Assembly: GCA_002316385.1 (NCBI GenBank)
Contig: DCDL01000058.1
Coordinates: forward strand, 1-55,177
DNA: 55,177 nt
Direction: 5' to 3'
Origin: Clostridium sp. UBA1056
Lineage (GTDB): Bacteria > Bacillota > Clostridia > Clostridiales > Clostridiaceae
Positions within the stretch are counted from its first letter, which is position 1, and every line of letters starts with the position of its first letter. The notes under the pieces were generated by a model. That model made no database searches. It saw only the letters and a program-made list of their open reading frames with translations, and was not told where the DNA came from. This document shows, one piece after another, positions 34,683-43,217 of the stretch. Made by a program: the position numbers and the translations under genes.

Positions 34683-34934
34683 ATGATTGAATACAGATTT
34701 GATACACAGTTATTAATTGAGGGGGAAAATCTTTCAGAAGATGAAATCAACGAGTACATTACAAAAAACATTGAGGGCGATTGTTTACTTGCAGTTGGAG
34801 ATGATGAATTGATAAAAATACATTTTCACACAAATACTCCATGGAAAGTGCTTGAGTATTGTGCTTCATTAGGTGATATTCATGACATTGTTATAGAAAA
34901 CATGGAACGACAAACCAATGGTCTTCAAGGCTAA
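34683..34934 (+). CDS. Stand-alone FakA C-terminal-like domain protein
   Basis: An 83-residue protein that aligns with the C-terminal part of the fatty-acid kinase FakA/DAK2 family: YRFDTQLLIEGENLSEDEI, GDCLLAVGDDELIKIHFHTN, PWKVLEYCASLGDIHDIVIENM. The kinase and middle domains are absent, yet the gene has an AAAGGAG site, a clean start and a strong terminator. It therefore seems to be a genuine small gene rather than debris. In FakA this region helps contact the acyl-binding partner FakB. A role in lipid binding or FakB interaction is a guess. Confidence 0.75.
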   Translation: MIEYRFDTQLLIEGENLSEDEINEYITKNIEGDCLLAVGDDELIKIHFHTNTPWKVLEYCASLGDIHDIVIENMERQTNGLQG

Positions 34935-34968
34935 ACAACTTTAATAAGACCTATAACTGAAGTGCACC

Positions 34969-35022
34969 CCAAATGTTAAACATGTGATATAAATCATATT
35001 TAACATTTGGAGGTGTATTTTT
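34969..35022 (+). terminator. Terminator of the FakA-C-like gene
   Basis: CCAAATGTTAAA (34969-34980) pairs with 34999-35010; TATTTTTTATTT follows. Confidence 0.8.
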
Positions 35023-35481
35023 TATTTCTTTTATAAAAGTAGCTGTATTTCTACTTTTACAATGAGGGCATATTTTAACTAACAATAATATTAAAATACA
35101 TGTTCAATATTTCATATAAGATTAGCAATATATTTTACGAAGTACTTCACACATCTGTACATCAATACTAGTGGAGTGCTTACAGTATGCAATGGTATCG
35201 TTTCTTATTTACATGGGTATAATGTGCCTATGGTATTGATATGGAATATCTCTGAAGGTATTAAGGTCATATCGGTGAAACAAAGCATGGATTTTACATG
35301 TTAGTCTGTTTAAGCTATGGATAGTTCATTGTAACTATATCAGTCATTACTATTAATTAAACTAGGGGCTTTTGTTAATTAATATAGAATAAATAAATAT
35401 TCTTTAGAATAAAATTTTTATTGACAAACAATAAAAATTTATTTATTATAACATTATAAAGTTAAAGGAGAGATTGATAAA
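35023..35481. other. Intergenic region upstream of the DUF2975 operon
   Basis: It contains a short hairpin (AAAAGTAGCTGTATTTCTACTTTT, about 35034-35058). A long plus-strand open frame ends at 35304 without a start or ribosome site. An A/T-rich region before 35482 contains TTGACA near 35421, a probable -35 of the operon. Confidence 0.45.
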
Positions 35482-35970
35482 ATGGAAAAAAGTTTAAATT
35501 ATAAAATTTTAAATTGTCTTGTATTTCTAGGTCTATTTATTACTATTTTAATGCTTTTTGCAACTCCACTTGTTACAACTGCTTTCTTAAAAAGTAGATT
35601 TTCTTTAATAGATACTAATTTAGTGATAAAAATTTCAATTTGTATTTACATATGTGCTGTTCCATATGTTATGGCTATATTTAATCTAAAGAAAATCTGT
35701 AAGTTAATTGCAGAAAATAATGCTTTTTCACTTAATATTGTGGGCTATTTAAAAGTAATTTCTTTCTGTTCATTTAGTGAAATAATTATTTTTATCATAG
35801 GCGCAACATATGTAAAGCACTCAACTGTTTTTTTAAAGAATGCTCTTTTATTCGGTCCTATTTTTATAGTTACTTTTATCGGATTAACTATAGGATTTTT
35901 ATTCCTAGTACTATCACAACTATTTAGAATTTTTATAGAAATTAAAGATGAAAATGATAAAACAATATAG
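35482..35970 (+). CDS. DUF2975-family membrane protein
   Basis: 162 residues with four hydrophobic segments (about 12-34, 47-66, 88-111 and 124-148), the layout of DUF2975. These proteins are almost always encoded with a short Cro/C1-type regulator of the YozG type, as here (14 bp downstream). An ABC exporter follows in the same run. Function unknown. Confidence 0.85.
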   Translation: MEKSLNYKILNCLVFLGLFITILMLFATPLVTTAFLKSRFSLIDTNLVIKISICIYICAVPYVMAIFNLKKICKLIAENNAFSLNIVGYLKVISFCSFSEIIIFIIGATYVKHSTVFLKNALLFGPIFIVTFIGLTIGFLFLVLSQLFRIFIEIKDENDKTI

Positions 35971-35984
35971 AAAGGAGTATTTCT

Positions 35985-36209
35985 ATGCCTATTATAGTAA
36001 ATCTAGATGTAATGATGGCAAAAAGAAAAATTAGCTCTACAGAGCTTTCGGAAAAGATTGATATAACTATGACTAATATTTCGATTTTAAAAAATAACAA
36101 AGGAAAAGCTATTCGTTTTTCTACGTTAGATTCATTGTGTGAAACTTTGGATTGTCAACCAGGAGATATCTTGGAGTACGTATATGAAGGTGATGAGCGA
36201 TTGAAATAA
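35985..36209 (+). CDS. Cro/C1-type helix-turn-helix regulator (YozG-like)
   Basis: A 74-residue protein that is essentially one DNA-binding domain: VNLDVMMAKRKISSTELSEKI, then TNISILKNNKGKAIRFSTLDSLCETLDCQPGDILEY. This is the YozG group that accompanies DUF2975. It has an AAAGGAG site. It probably controls its own operon, including the ABC genes. Confidence 0.9.
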   Translation: MPIIVNLDVMMAKRKISSTELSEKIDITMTNISILKNNKGKAIRFSTLDSLCETLDCQPGDILEYVYEGDERLK

Positions 36210-36237
36210 AAAACTTATAATTAAGGAGAGATAAAAT

Positions 36238-36900
36238 ATGATAAATATTAAAAATATAAGTAAGATTTATAATATTGGTAGTGAGAAACTTACTGTATTA
36301 GACGATGTTAGTTTAAATATAGAAAAAGGTGAGTTTGTTGCCATAGTTGGGCCATCGGGTTCAGGTAAATCCACCCTAATGAATATGATAGGAGGATTAG
36401 ATAGACCCTCAAGAGGAGAGGTAATCATTGAAGGTGAGGATATTAGTAAGTTTAAAGACAAGAAAATGTCTAAATTTAGAAATGAAAAAATCGGATTTGT
36501 ATTCCAATCCTTTAATCTAGAATCTACTCTTACAGCACTGGAAAATGTTTTGATGCCCCTTATGATCGCAGGAGTATCTGATAAAGAAATGAAAGGGAAA
36601 GCTAAATCAGTGCTTGAAGCCTTGGGTATGGGAGACCGAATGAAGCATAAACCTACAGAGCTTTCAGGAGGGCAAAGACAGAGAGTGAGCATAGCTAGGG
36701 CTTTAGTAAATGATCCTAAAATAATTTTAGCGGACGAGCCAACTGGAAATTTAGATTCTAAATCAGGTGCAGCAGCTATGGACATGCTTACTAGTTTTAA
36801 AAAGAAAGGATATACCATTGTTATGGTAACACACAACATGGAAGAAGCAAGATATGCAGATAGAGTTATAAAAATTAAAGATGGTAAGGTGGAGGTGTAA
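36238..36900 (+). CDS. ABC transporter ATPase (LolD/MacB type)
   Basis: A 220-residue ATPase: Walker A GPSGSGKST, Q-loop FQSFNLESTLT, signature LSGGQRQRVSIARALV, Walker B IILADEPTGNLD, H-loop VTHN. AAGGAGA ribosome site; one base separates its stop from the permease start. Energises the exporter at 36902-38251. Confidence 0.94.
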   Translation: MINIKNISKIYNIGSEKLTVLDDVSLNIEKGEFVAIVGPSGSGKSTLMNMIGGLDRPSRGEVIIEGEDISKFKDKKMSKFRNEKIGFVFQSFNLESTLTALENVLMPLMIAGVSDKEMKGKAKSVLEALGMGDRMKHKPTELSGGQRQRVSIARALVNDPKIILADEPTGNLDSKSGAAAMDMLTSFKKKGYTIVMVTHNMEEARYADRVIKIKDGKVEV

Positions 36901-36901
36901 T

Positions 36902-38251
36902 ATGAAACTGAAAAATAGTATAAAAACAGCATTTAGAAATTTAAATAGAAGAAAAACGAGAACTTTTCTTACTTCTTTTGCGGTTTCCATAGGAACTATG
37001 TTAATAATACTTATGGTAAGTCTTGGAGTCGGGGTACAAAAGATTATAGAAGATAACTTGAAAGCTAATGCTTCTGCAAATGTTATTAATGTAACTCCTT
37101 ATAAGACAGAGCAGGATGGTGTAAAGTTAGAAGTCAATAAAGAAGGAGAAAATTCTTCTGAACAATCAAAATCAGAGCCTAAGATTATAGATAAGAATGC
37201 TTTAGATAAAATTAAAGAGATTAAAGAGGTTGAAGACATAAGCGTTTATACATATATACCATCTATTGAGAAAAAGCTTATGGATAAAGAGATAAAGGAT
37301 ACAGCTATTTTGGCATATGATTTAAACTATCCGATATTTACTGAGAATAATATAGAAGCAGTAAGAATTAAAGAAAAGAAAGAAGATTTACAACCAATTA
37401 TCTACGGTGAAATGCTTAAAAAGGAAGATAAGAACTCAATATTAGTAGGTAAAAAACTATTAGATAAATTAGGTATTACTGATGCTGAATCTGCTGTTGG
37501 AAAGGAAATCACTTTAACAGCTAAGTTACCAGATATGTCTGGGATACCAAAGATGGACCCTTTAGTTAAGAACTTTAAGATTGTAGGCGTAGTAGGAGAA
37601 GCATTTCCTAATAGTGAGCAGTTAATAGTTTCTATGGATGATGCAAAAGACTTACTTGGTTACTTGAATTTAAATGAAAATTCTTACGAAGAAAATGGAG
37701 CAGATAAAGTAGAAGTGACAGTAAAAAATATATCTGATATTTCAACAGTTTCAGATGAAATCACTAAAATGGGCTATGGAGCTACAAGTATACAATCAAT
37801 GATTAAAAATGTTAAAGCTACTTTCACTGTAGTTAATGCTGTATTAGCAGTAATAGGTGTAATAATAGTATTTGTTGCTTCTATAGGTGTAATTAATACT
37901 ATGACTATGGCTATATATGAAAGAACAAGATCTATTGGTATAATGAAAGCCTTAGGATGTTCTAGAGGCGACATAAGAAGATTGTTCATTGTAGAATCAG
38001 CTGCCATTGGGTTTATAGGAGGATTAATAGGTATAGTTTTTAGTTTAGTAAATACTCAAATTATTAAAGTATTCTTAGATAGTTTCTTGAAATCAAAGGG
38101 AATTAATAATGTTCCTAATATTTTCTCTACTCCTATTTGGTTAGTTCTTGGGACTATGGGATTTGCTATATTAATTTCAGTCATTGCAGGCTTCTATCCT
38201 GCTAATAAAGCTTCAAAGCTTGATCCTGTAGAGTCCTTAAGATACGAATAA
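36902..38251 (+). CDS. MacB/FtsX-type ABC permease
   Basis: A 449-residue protein starting at ATG 36902 after GGAGGTG; an in-frame upstream GTG would overlap the ATPase gene. One N-terminal membrane segment (about 17-40), a MacB-like extracytoplasmic domain (about 45-310), and three C-terminal segments with the FtsX signature (MAIYERTRSIGIMKALGCSRGDIRRLFIVESA). Ends with SKLDPVESLRYE, typical of the family. Partner of the ATPase; probable peptide or lipid-active-compound exporter. Confidence 0.92.
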   Translation: MKLKNSIKTAFRNLNRRKTRTFLTSFAVSIGTMLIILMVSLGVGVQKIIEDNLKANASANVINVTPYKTEQDGVKLEVNKEGENSSEQSKSEPKIIDKNALDKIKEIKEVEDISVYTYIPSIEKKLMDKEIKDTAILAYDLNYPIFTENNIEAVRIKEKKEDLQPIIYGEMLKKEDKNSILVGKKLLDKLGITDAESAVGKEITLTAKLPDMSGIPKMDPLVKNFKIVGVVGEAFPNSEQLIVSMDDAKDLLGYLNLNENSYEENGADKVEVTVKNISDISTVSDEITKMGYGATSIQSMIKNVKATFTVVNAVLAVIGVIIVFVASIGVINTMTMAIYERTRSIGIMKALGCSRGDIRRLFIVESAAIGFIGGLIGIVFSLVNTQIIKVFLDSFLKSKGINNVPNIFSTPIWLVLGTMGFAILISVIAGFYPANKASKLDPVESLRYE

Positions 38252-38616
38252 AATTAACATTTACTTGCAATTTAGGACAATCTATTATGGAAGATAGTAA
38301 ATGACAAAGGCTAAAAGCCTAATTCAGGATGTATCTCATAGATTTCATTTTATAATAACTAATAATGTCGTAAAGTTTATATTATTTCTTACTTATTTAG
38401 AGGCTGTTGCACTAAGTGCAACAGCCTCATCTTACGCACTTTATTAAAGATTCCTTATTTAAGAATATAGTGCAACAGTGAAATAGAAAGAAACCTGAAG
38501 TCTACATTTCCTATATCTATATTTCTTAGCCATAACTCTTAACTTATTAAGCATCTATGGAGTCATGATTAATATAAATAGATTAAGAACATATAATAAA
38601 TTGGGAGGTGGATTTT
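38252..38616. other. Intergenic region with a perfect 12-bp hairpin lacking a T run
   Basis: AGGCTGTTGCAC (38401-38412) pairs with GTGCAACAGCCT (38416-38427); the loop is TAA. Part of the arm, AGTGCAACAG, recurs at about 38469-38478. No T tract follows on either strand. No gene seen. Confidence 0.5.
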
Positions 38617-38766
38617 ATGGGATTACTTACTTTGAATAAGATTGAAGTGATTTGTAAAAAATTAGAGGATATTGAAAAGCATTTAGTTGATTTAGATAAA
38701 AAGATTAATACTACTATTAAAGAAAATGATTCAATTAAAAATCAAGTATCTGAATTAAAGAAATAA
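38617..38766 (+). CDS. Small coiled-coil protein (49 residues)
   Basis: ATG 38617 behind a strong GGGAGGTGG site. Residues 5-45 show heptad spacing of Ile/Leu/Val (NKIEVICKKLEDIEKHLVD, then KKINTT, IKNQVSELKK), i.e. a coiled coil. It is highly charged with no membrane segment. Similar small coiled-coil proteins are common in clostridia. Function unknown. Confidence 0.65.
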   Translation: MGLLTLNKIEVICKKLEDIEKHLVDLDKKINTTIKENDSIKNQVSELKK

Positions 38767-38827
38767 AGGCGAGTGTATTCATCTAATCATCTGAATATCT
38801 AGTAAAGTCAAATATTAAAATTCCTGA

Positions 38828-39013
38828 AAACATAAGTATAATAATTTTAAAAAAGTGTCTGTAAACAGTACTGGTATGTCATATAGTAGAAAAATTTTCA
38901 CACTTACAGCTTTAAATATAGATAAAACAACATTAAATTTTAAATATAGAAGTCTATATTCTAGTTCAGATTTTAATCCATTTACATTTAAAATAAATAT
39001 AGAGATAAAATAA
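38828..39013 (+). pseudogene. C-terminal remnant of a chagasin-like (I42) inhibitor
   Basis: A start-less open frame reads NSTGMSYSRKIFTLTALNID then KTTLNFKYRSLYS and FNPFTFKINIEIK with a stop at 39011-39013. The order G-x-x-F-x-L-x-A-L-x-x-x-x-T-T-L-x-F-x-Y followed by a final beta strand is the C-terminal half of chagasin-family cysteine-protease inhibitors. The N-terminal half (NPTTG loop) is missing. Confidence 0.5.
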
Positions 39014-39016
39014 AGA

Positions 39017-39050
39017 ATAGTACATGGGCTCATTATAGCCTATGTACTAT
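39017..39050 (+). terminator. Terminator after the chagasin-like remnant
   Basis: A 14-bp stem with one mismatch (39017-39030 with 39037-39050) and loop CATTAT, directly after the remnant's stop. Confidence 0.7.
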
Positions 39051-39246
39051 TTAAATTTCACTAAAAAGTAATATATACATTACATTGCTTAAAGGGCCTA
39101 TAGTGATTATAATATACATATCAATAGAATCTTAGCTTTAGGCATAAGGAAGAAAAGATAGGTGGAATAGATGAAAAGAATACCCTATGGTATAAGTTAT
39201 TGTAAATTATGTTAAGATTGTTTATATTAGGTGGTGCAGAATAAAT

Positions 39247-39777
39247 ATGAAAATTCAAAACAAAAAGACATGTATAGCAGTGCTTATTTTAGTAACAATA
39301 GAGCAGGCTATTAAAATAGTAATTAACAACAATTTTCTTGACAAAAAATTTCCTATACTGCCGCCTTTGCTATACTTTGAGCCTATGTTCAATAGAGACT
39401 ATTCATGGTTTAATTCTATGTTACAATTAGGGATCGGTAAATGGATACATATTTCAATAGTAGCAATTATGAGTATATTAATATATCTATTTTATAAATA
39501 TCTAAATAAGCAATTTGGACCTAACAAAACTATAAATATTATGTATGCTTTTATATTTTCTGGTGCTATATGTTCATTAATTGACAAGATTTTTTGGAAT
39601 GGTAGTTTAGATTACATATTAGTAAATGGGTTTTTTACCTTTGACTTAAAAGATGTATATATTAATATTTTTATGGGATTGCTAATCTTAGCATTGCTCT
39701 TAAAAAACAAAGTTTTAAACCAAATTGATGATGATATAGTAAAAGATTTTACTAAATATATTCTACGAAAATCATAA
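39247..39777 (+). CDS. Divergent signal peptidase II (LspA-like) protein
   Basis: A 176-residue protein with four membrane segments. The C-terminal half shows the aspartic-peptidase arrangement of LspA: SLIDKIFWNGSLDYI with the first catalytic Asp in LDY, and FTFDLKDVYINI with the second in KD. The usual NxxDR and FNxAD forms are altered, and the N-terminal part (ILPPLLYFEPMFNRDYSWFN) resembles LspA's substrate-facing loop. It may be a second, specialised lipoprotein signal peptidase or an inactive relative. Confidence 0.7.
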   Translation: MKIQNKKTCIAVLILVTIEQAIKIVINNNFLDKKFPILPPLLYFEPMFNRDYSWFNSMLQLGIGKWIHISIVAIMSILIYLFYKYLNKQFGPNKTINIMYAFIFSGAICSLIDKIFWNGSLDYILVNGFFTFDLKDVYINIFMGLLILALLLKNKVLNQIDDDIVKDFTKYILRKS

Positions 39778-39901
39778 ATATAAATTACATCATTGAAAGA
39801 ATAAGAATTATTAGCTATTTTTCATTTCTTTTAAAGGTACACCTTTTCATACATCATTAGACATTACAAATATAAGTTTGATAGGAAATTTTAGAACTAA
39901 A

Positions 39902-39948
39902 AAAGTCTAGGATTTAATTTAATTCCTAGACTTTAATTCCTAGACTTT
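39902..39948. terminator. Terminator with duplicated right arm
   Basis: AAAGTCTAGGA (39902-39912) can pair with either of two identical arms TCCTAGACTTT (39924-39934 or 39938-39948). It lies between convergent genes and can serve both. Confidence 0.7.
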
Positions 39949-39975
39949 AATTTCTCTTCACTTTTTATTGTAGAA

Positions 39976-40614
39976 CTATTCACATGTTATCTTAAATTTT
40001 CCTGTTGGTTTACTGTTATACATATTTTCATAGTACTCTATTTCTAGTTCATTTGATTCATTATTTAGTGCAAACGACATATTAGCACTACATTTCTTAC
40101 CCTTACTAATCGCTTGCGGATGTTTATCACCACCTGCTGGGTATGTCTCTAATACATTACCAGATGCGTCATAAATCTTAAAATGAGAACTAAATATATT
40201 TAAGTTCTTTTCACTTTCAATATTCTCATAAGTATAGTCTATTTCAACAACCTTATCAGCCTGTTTATCTGAATAACTATTTCTTTTCTCTATTAATTTT
40301 GCACCATCAATAGTTAATGACATTACTTTAACGCCATTAGCATCAGTTAAATATGCTGTTTCACCTACCTTGAACTCTGTACTTTCTTTTGGATTATCCT
40401 TAGTAGTATTTTTATTAGTGTTATCTTCCTTTGCCTCCTCCTTGCTATCATTTGTATTAGCAGCAAGAACTTTTTTCTCCATTTCTAATAATTGAGAGTA
40501 TCTTTCTTGAGTTATATTTACTCCAGAAGTTCTTCCAAAAATAATTCCACCTAAAATAAAGCACAATATACCTATAGTTATTTTATTTGTCATTACTGAT
40601 TTTAATTTTCCCAC
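39976..40614 (-). CDS. Membrane-anchored DUF4352/DUF5067-like protein
   Basis: A 212-residue protein: membrane anchor (about 10-28), a charged low-complexity linker rich in Asn/Lys/Glu (50-80), then a beta domain (about 85-210). Its pattern (VVEIDYTYENIESEKNLNIF, FKIYDASGNVLETYPAGG, ANMSFALNNES) is that of the immunoglobulin-like DUF4352/DUF5067 group, common on Gram-positive cell surfaces. No lipobox cysteine. Function unknown. Confidence 0.75.
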   Translation of the reverse strand: MGKLKSVMTNKITIGILCFILGGIIFGRTSGVNITQERYSQLLEMEKKVLAANTNDSKEEAKEDNTNKNTTKDNPKESTEFKVGETAYLTDANGVKVMSLTIDGAKLIEKRNSYSDKQADKVVEIDYTYENIESEKNLNIFSSHFKIYDASGNVLETYPAGGDKHPQAISKGKKCSANMSFALNNESNELEIEYYENMYNSKPTGKFKITCE

Positions 40615-40744
40615 GTTGTATCCCCCTTAATATTAGTCTACCTATATTATATAACACATTCACATTTTGTAAATATTTTACCAAATGAGGATATTGTATG
40701 AAAATATTGAGGTTTATAACAAGAACTACTCTACCCGATGGATT

Positions 40745-41077
40745 TTAAAGATTTTTGAGACTACTTTTAGGAACAGTATATATTATAGATGCTAATAATA
40801 GTACTATTATTAATAGAAAAGCTAGTATAGCCAGTGCTCTGCTAATTATTAAAGATAGCACAAAACCGGTTACACCAATAACGCAGCCTATAAAGCATGT
40901 TTTTTTGATTCTTGATAATGCTATCTTAGGGTTATATTTTTCCTTTTCCTCTTCATTAAGAGAGTGATACCACTTTATCCAGTTAATACCCTTTTCTGGA
41001 TTAACTACTTCGAGAACAATTAAAATTATAAAAAATCCTAGAGTTATATTTAATAATCCTATTTGATATATGCTCAT
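40745..41077 (-). CDS. DUF3784-like small membrane protein
   Basis: 110 residues: a first membrane segment (5-23), a cytosolic loop with WYHSLNEEEKEKYNPKIALSRI, and two further segments (58-76, 82-103). The motif around EEEKEKY between helices 1 and 2 is characteristic of DUF3784. It lies beside an SdpI-family gene on the same strand. Confidence 0.7.
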   Translation of the reverse strand: MSIYQIGLLNITLGFFIILIVLEVVNPEKGINWIKWYHSLNEEEKEKYNPKIALSRIKKTCFIGCVIGVTGFVLSLIISRALAILAFLLIIVLLLASIIYTVPKSSLKNL

Positions 41078-41175
41078 TCTCTACCTCCTATTAATAAATA
41101 CGAAATTAATGATACATAACCACATACCATATAACTTTATTACAATCATAAATACCTATTTTTCAATATTTTTAT

Positions 41176-41637
41176 TCATATTCTCAATCTTTTTTTTAGT
41201 TTAAGCTCTGTAATCAATATTACAACAAAGAACTCTGCAATTTGACAATATGCTAATACTAAAAACATGCGTTCTACGTTCTGTTTATTTACAAACAATA
41301 GAATTATTAAGGAACACACAGCAAAATTAATTATTCCTGTAATCAGAAATACTTTTCCTGCCGATCTTTGAGCAAAATCCCATATTTCCTGATTTTTTGA
41401 CGATTTTTTAGTTCTGTATCCAATAGTAGAATTAATATCTTTGGGCGGATGCTTTAATAATAACGTTCCTATAATCACAAATGACAACGAAATAATAGTT
41501 GTAAAAACAAAAAGGCCTGTAATCATAATTATCCTCCTAACAATAAATTTTGAAATATATTTTTTATAAGATGTATATGAAGTAACGAATATACCAATCA
41601 TTAGTAAAAAGACAATAATGCTCATTGCTATTGTCAC
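41176..41637 (-). CDS. SdpI-family membrane protein
   Basis: A 153-residue protein with four to five membrane segments. The SdpI signature INSTIGYRTKKSSKNQEIWDFAQRSAGKVF (about 92-120) sits between helices. SdpI proteins protect against a membrane-active peptide toxin in Bacillus subtilis. No SdpC-like toxin gene is visible here, so immunity is only a possibility. Confidence 0.82.
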   Translation of the reverse strand: MTIAMSIIVFLLMIGIFVTSYTSYKKYISKFIVRRIIMITGLFVFTTIISLSFVIIGTLLLKHPPKDINSTIGYRTKKSSKNQEIWDFAQRSAGKVFLITGIINFAVCSLIILLFVNKQNVERMFLVLAYCQIAEFFVVILITELKLKKRLRI

Positions 41638-41680
41638 ATTTATACCGCTAAAAAAACATGCTGAAAGGATAATTGCGTTC

Positions 41681-41839
41681 CTACTGCCATGAATAATTTA
41701 CATCTCGATAATTGACTTGATTTCCATCCATATTAAATAGCTTCATTAAGTGTATTTCTGCAATAACTACAATAGCTATTGCAGTTAATAAATAATATAT
41801 TAAAGCTATCATAGTTTTTGATTTATTTACTGAAGGCAT
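41681..41839 (-). CDS. Possible small single-helix membrane protein (52 residues)
   Basis: ATG 41839 to TAG 41681. One membrane segment (about 10-29, MIALIYYLLTAIAIVVIAEI) and a polar tail. No ribosome site is visible before the ATG, so it may be a fragment or poorly translated. It is the first open frame of the minus-strand run leading to the SdpI gene. Confidence 0.35.
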   Translation of the reverse strand: MPSVNKSKTMIALIYYLLTAIAIVVIAEIHLMKLFNMDGNQVNYRDVNYSWQ

Positions 41840-41910
41840 GGTATAATTATATTAATTTCATTATAATTATACTATGATGTAAATATATTCATATAGAAAT
41901 GGAGAGTATC

Positions 41911-42090
41911 ATGAAAAAAAATAAGAAACATTCTTGTAAATTTATGACATTAGGTATGTGCTGGGGACCTGCGATCGCAGTTGCAATGAATCAAATGTCA
42001 AATATGTATCTATTTATAATTATAGGCATGTTAATAGGAGGATTACTAGATTATTCACTTCATTGTAAAAATAAAAAATCAGTGGGTTAA
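41911..42090 (+). CDS. Small glycine-rich membrane protein
   Basis: 59 residues from ATG 41911, which has GGAGAG just upstream; another ATG at 41899 lacks a site. A basic N-terminus is followed by two short hydrophobic stretches with glycine-zipper spacing (GMCWGPAIAVAMNQ; YLFIIIGMLIGGLLDY). Followed by a strong terminator. Function unknown. Confidence 0.6.
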   Translation: MKKNKKHSCKFMTLGMCWGPAIAVAMNQMSNMYLFIIIGMLIGGLLDYSLHCKNKKSVG

Positions 42091-42290
42091 AATTTTATTT
42101 TATCGGGATATAGGCAACATTTTAATCTAGCTTTGATTAAATATTTCAGAAAAAATACAAGGTGGCTATAGGTGTATTCAGTTCAAATAAATACATTAGC
42201 TCCATTTTTTAACGACCTCAAAGGGGTGACACAGACTTTATAAAAACAAATTAAAGATATACTCTGATAATACTTATTATACAACCTACA

Positions 42291-42319
42291 AAAAGAATAC
42301 TTATGCTTAGTATTCTTTT
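42291..42319. terminator. Bidirectional terminator
   Basis: A perfect 11-bp stem AAAAGAATACT (42291-42301) with 42309-42319, shared by the convergent genes on both sides. Confidence 0.75.
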
Positions 42320-42894
42320 ACATCAAATACAATTTCATAAGCTAGAGCAATAGTAGAATCTATTACTATACGTTTATTAAGTAATCCTTTTTTACTCAAT
42401 TGAATATTAAAAACCTTATAGACAATATAAGTATTAACATTAATATTATTATTAGAATCAATATTAAATTCTTGATTAATATCTTTAGTTTGATTAACAT
42501 TCAATTTAATATTCAATGCTTCTTCAAAACTTTTTTTCAATCTCTTATCATTGTTGATATTTGAAAAGAAAAAGTTTTGAAAATCTATTTTGCTTAATTC
42601 TACAACTCCATCTTTTCCTGCATGAGAGCTACATACCGGATATAAATAAACTTGGTTACTTTCTGTAACTTCTTCTACTGAAAACCCTTTTATTTTATCA
42701 TTAAATTTTTCCTGAATAATATTAACTTCACTTTCATTAATTTTAATTTTATTTGTTATTTCGTTAATTTGTTTATTATCAACTATCAAAGGAGATAGAT
42801 TATTCCAATCGTTAGTATTATAAATATAATTATTGGTTATTAGAATATAGACTATAATAAATAAGATTAGTGAAATTAAAACCTTTTTAAACAA
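42307..42894 (-). CDS. Membrane-anchored protein of unknown function
   Basis: 195 residues: an N-terminal anchor (4-20), then an extracytoplasmic domain rich in Asn/Ile/Lys with an isolated CSSHAGKDG motif near residue 88. I recognise no family. Its stop codon lies inside the bidirectional terminator. Confidence 0.6.
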   Translation of the reverse strand: MFKKVLISLILFIIVYILITNNYIYNTNDWNNLSPLIVDNKQINEITNKIKINESEVNIIQEKFNDKIKGFSVEEVTESNQVYLYPVCSSHAGKDGVVELSKIDFQNFFFSNINNDKRLKKSFEEALNIKLNVNQTKDINQEFNIDSNNNINVNTYIVYKVFNIQLSKKGLLNKRIVIDSTIALAYEIVFDVKEY

Positions 42895-43217
42895 TATTAT
42901 ATATTCCTCCCAATATATTGATTGATGTTATATATTATACTTGAGTAACTATTTAGTTACTCATATTAATTGTAAAATATATACATGAGGATAACATTTA
43001 GTTTATAATTTTGTTATTGAACAATTTATGTAAGTATCCGAATAATTATATAGGATGTCTATTGACATCCTATTATTCTGTAATATGATAATACCTTTTT
43101 TGAATTATTTATTATCCATATGTTTTACATAACCAACTATTCTTAAGTTGATGACATTGGGAAAGCACCGGTGAGCTTTTAATCACCATCTTAAGTATGC
43201 CTTGAAGATGATGAAAA
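42895..43217. other. Intergenic region with duplicated GNAT 3' end
   Basis: It holds a small hairpin (ATAGGATGTC...GACATCCTAT, about 43050-43072) and the duplicated segment 43072-43136. A more G+C-rich stretch (43150-43215, GGGAAAGCACCGGTGAGC) looks like foreign debris. Confidence 0.5.
43072..43136 (-). repeat. Copy of a GNAT gene's 3' end (matches 44112-44176)
   Basis: About 65 bp match 44112-44176 at a fixed offset of 1040 bp. On the minus strand it encodes the last residues VGYVKHM-NK and stop of an acetyltransferase plus its downstream flank. The methyltransferase gene at 43218-44021 lies between the two copies. Confidence 0.8.

Noticed and set aside
35110..35304. 65-codon open frame with plausible composition upstream of the DUF2975 gene
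   Set aside because: No start codon with a ribosome site, no recognisable family, and no terminator; it could be a remnant but cannot be supported.
36267..36932. 221-codon open frame on the strand opposite the ABC ATPase
   Set aside because: It mirrors a gene with certain ATPase motifs, lacks a ribosome site, and has no recognisable protein pattern.
38401..38427. Perfect 12-bp hairpin taken as the terminator of the second ABC operon
   Set aside because: No T run on either side and it lies 150 bp after the stop, so I list it only as a hairpin.
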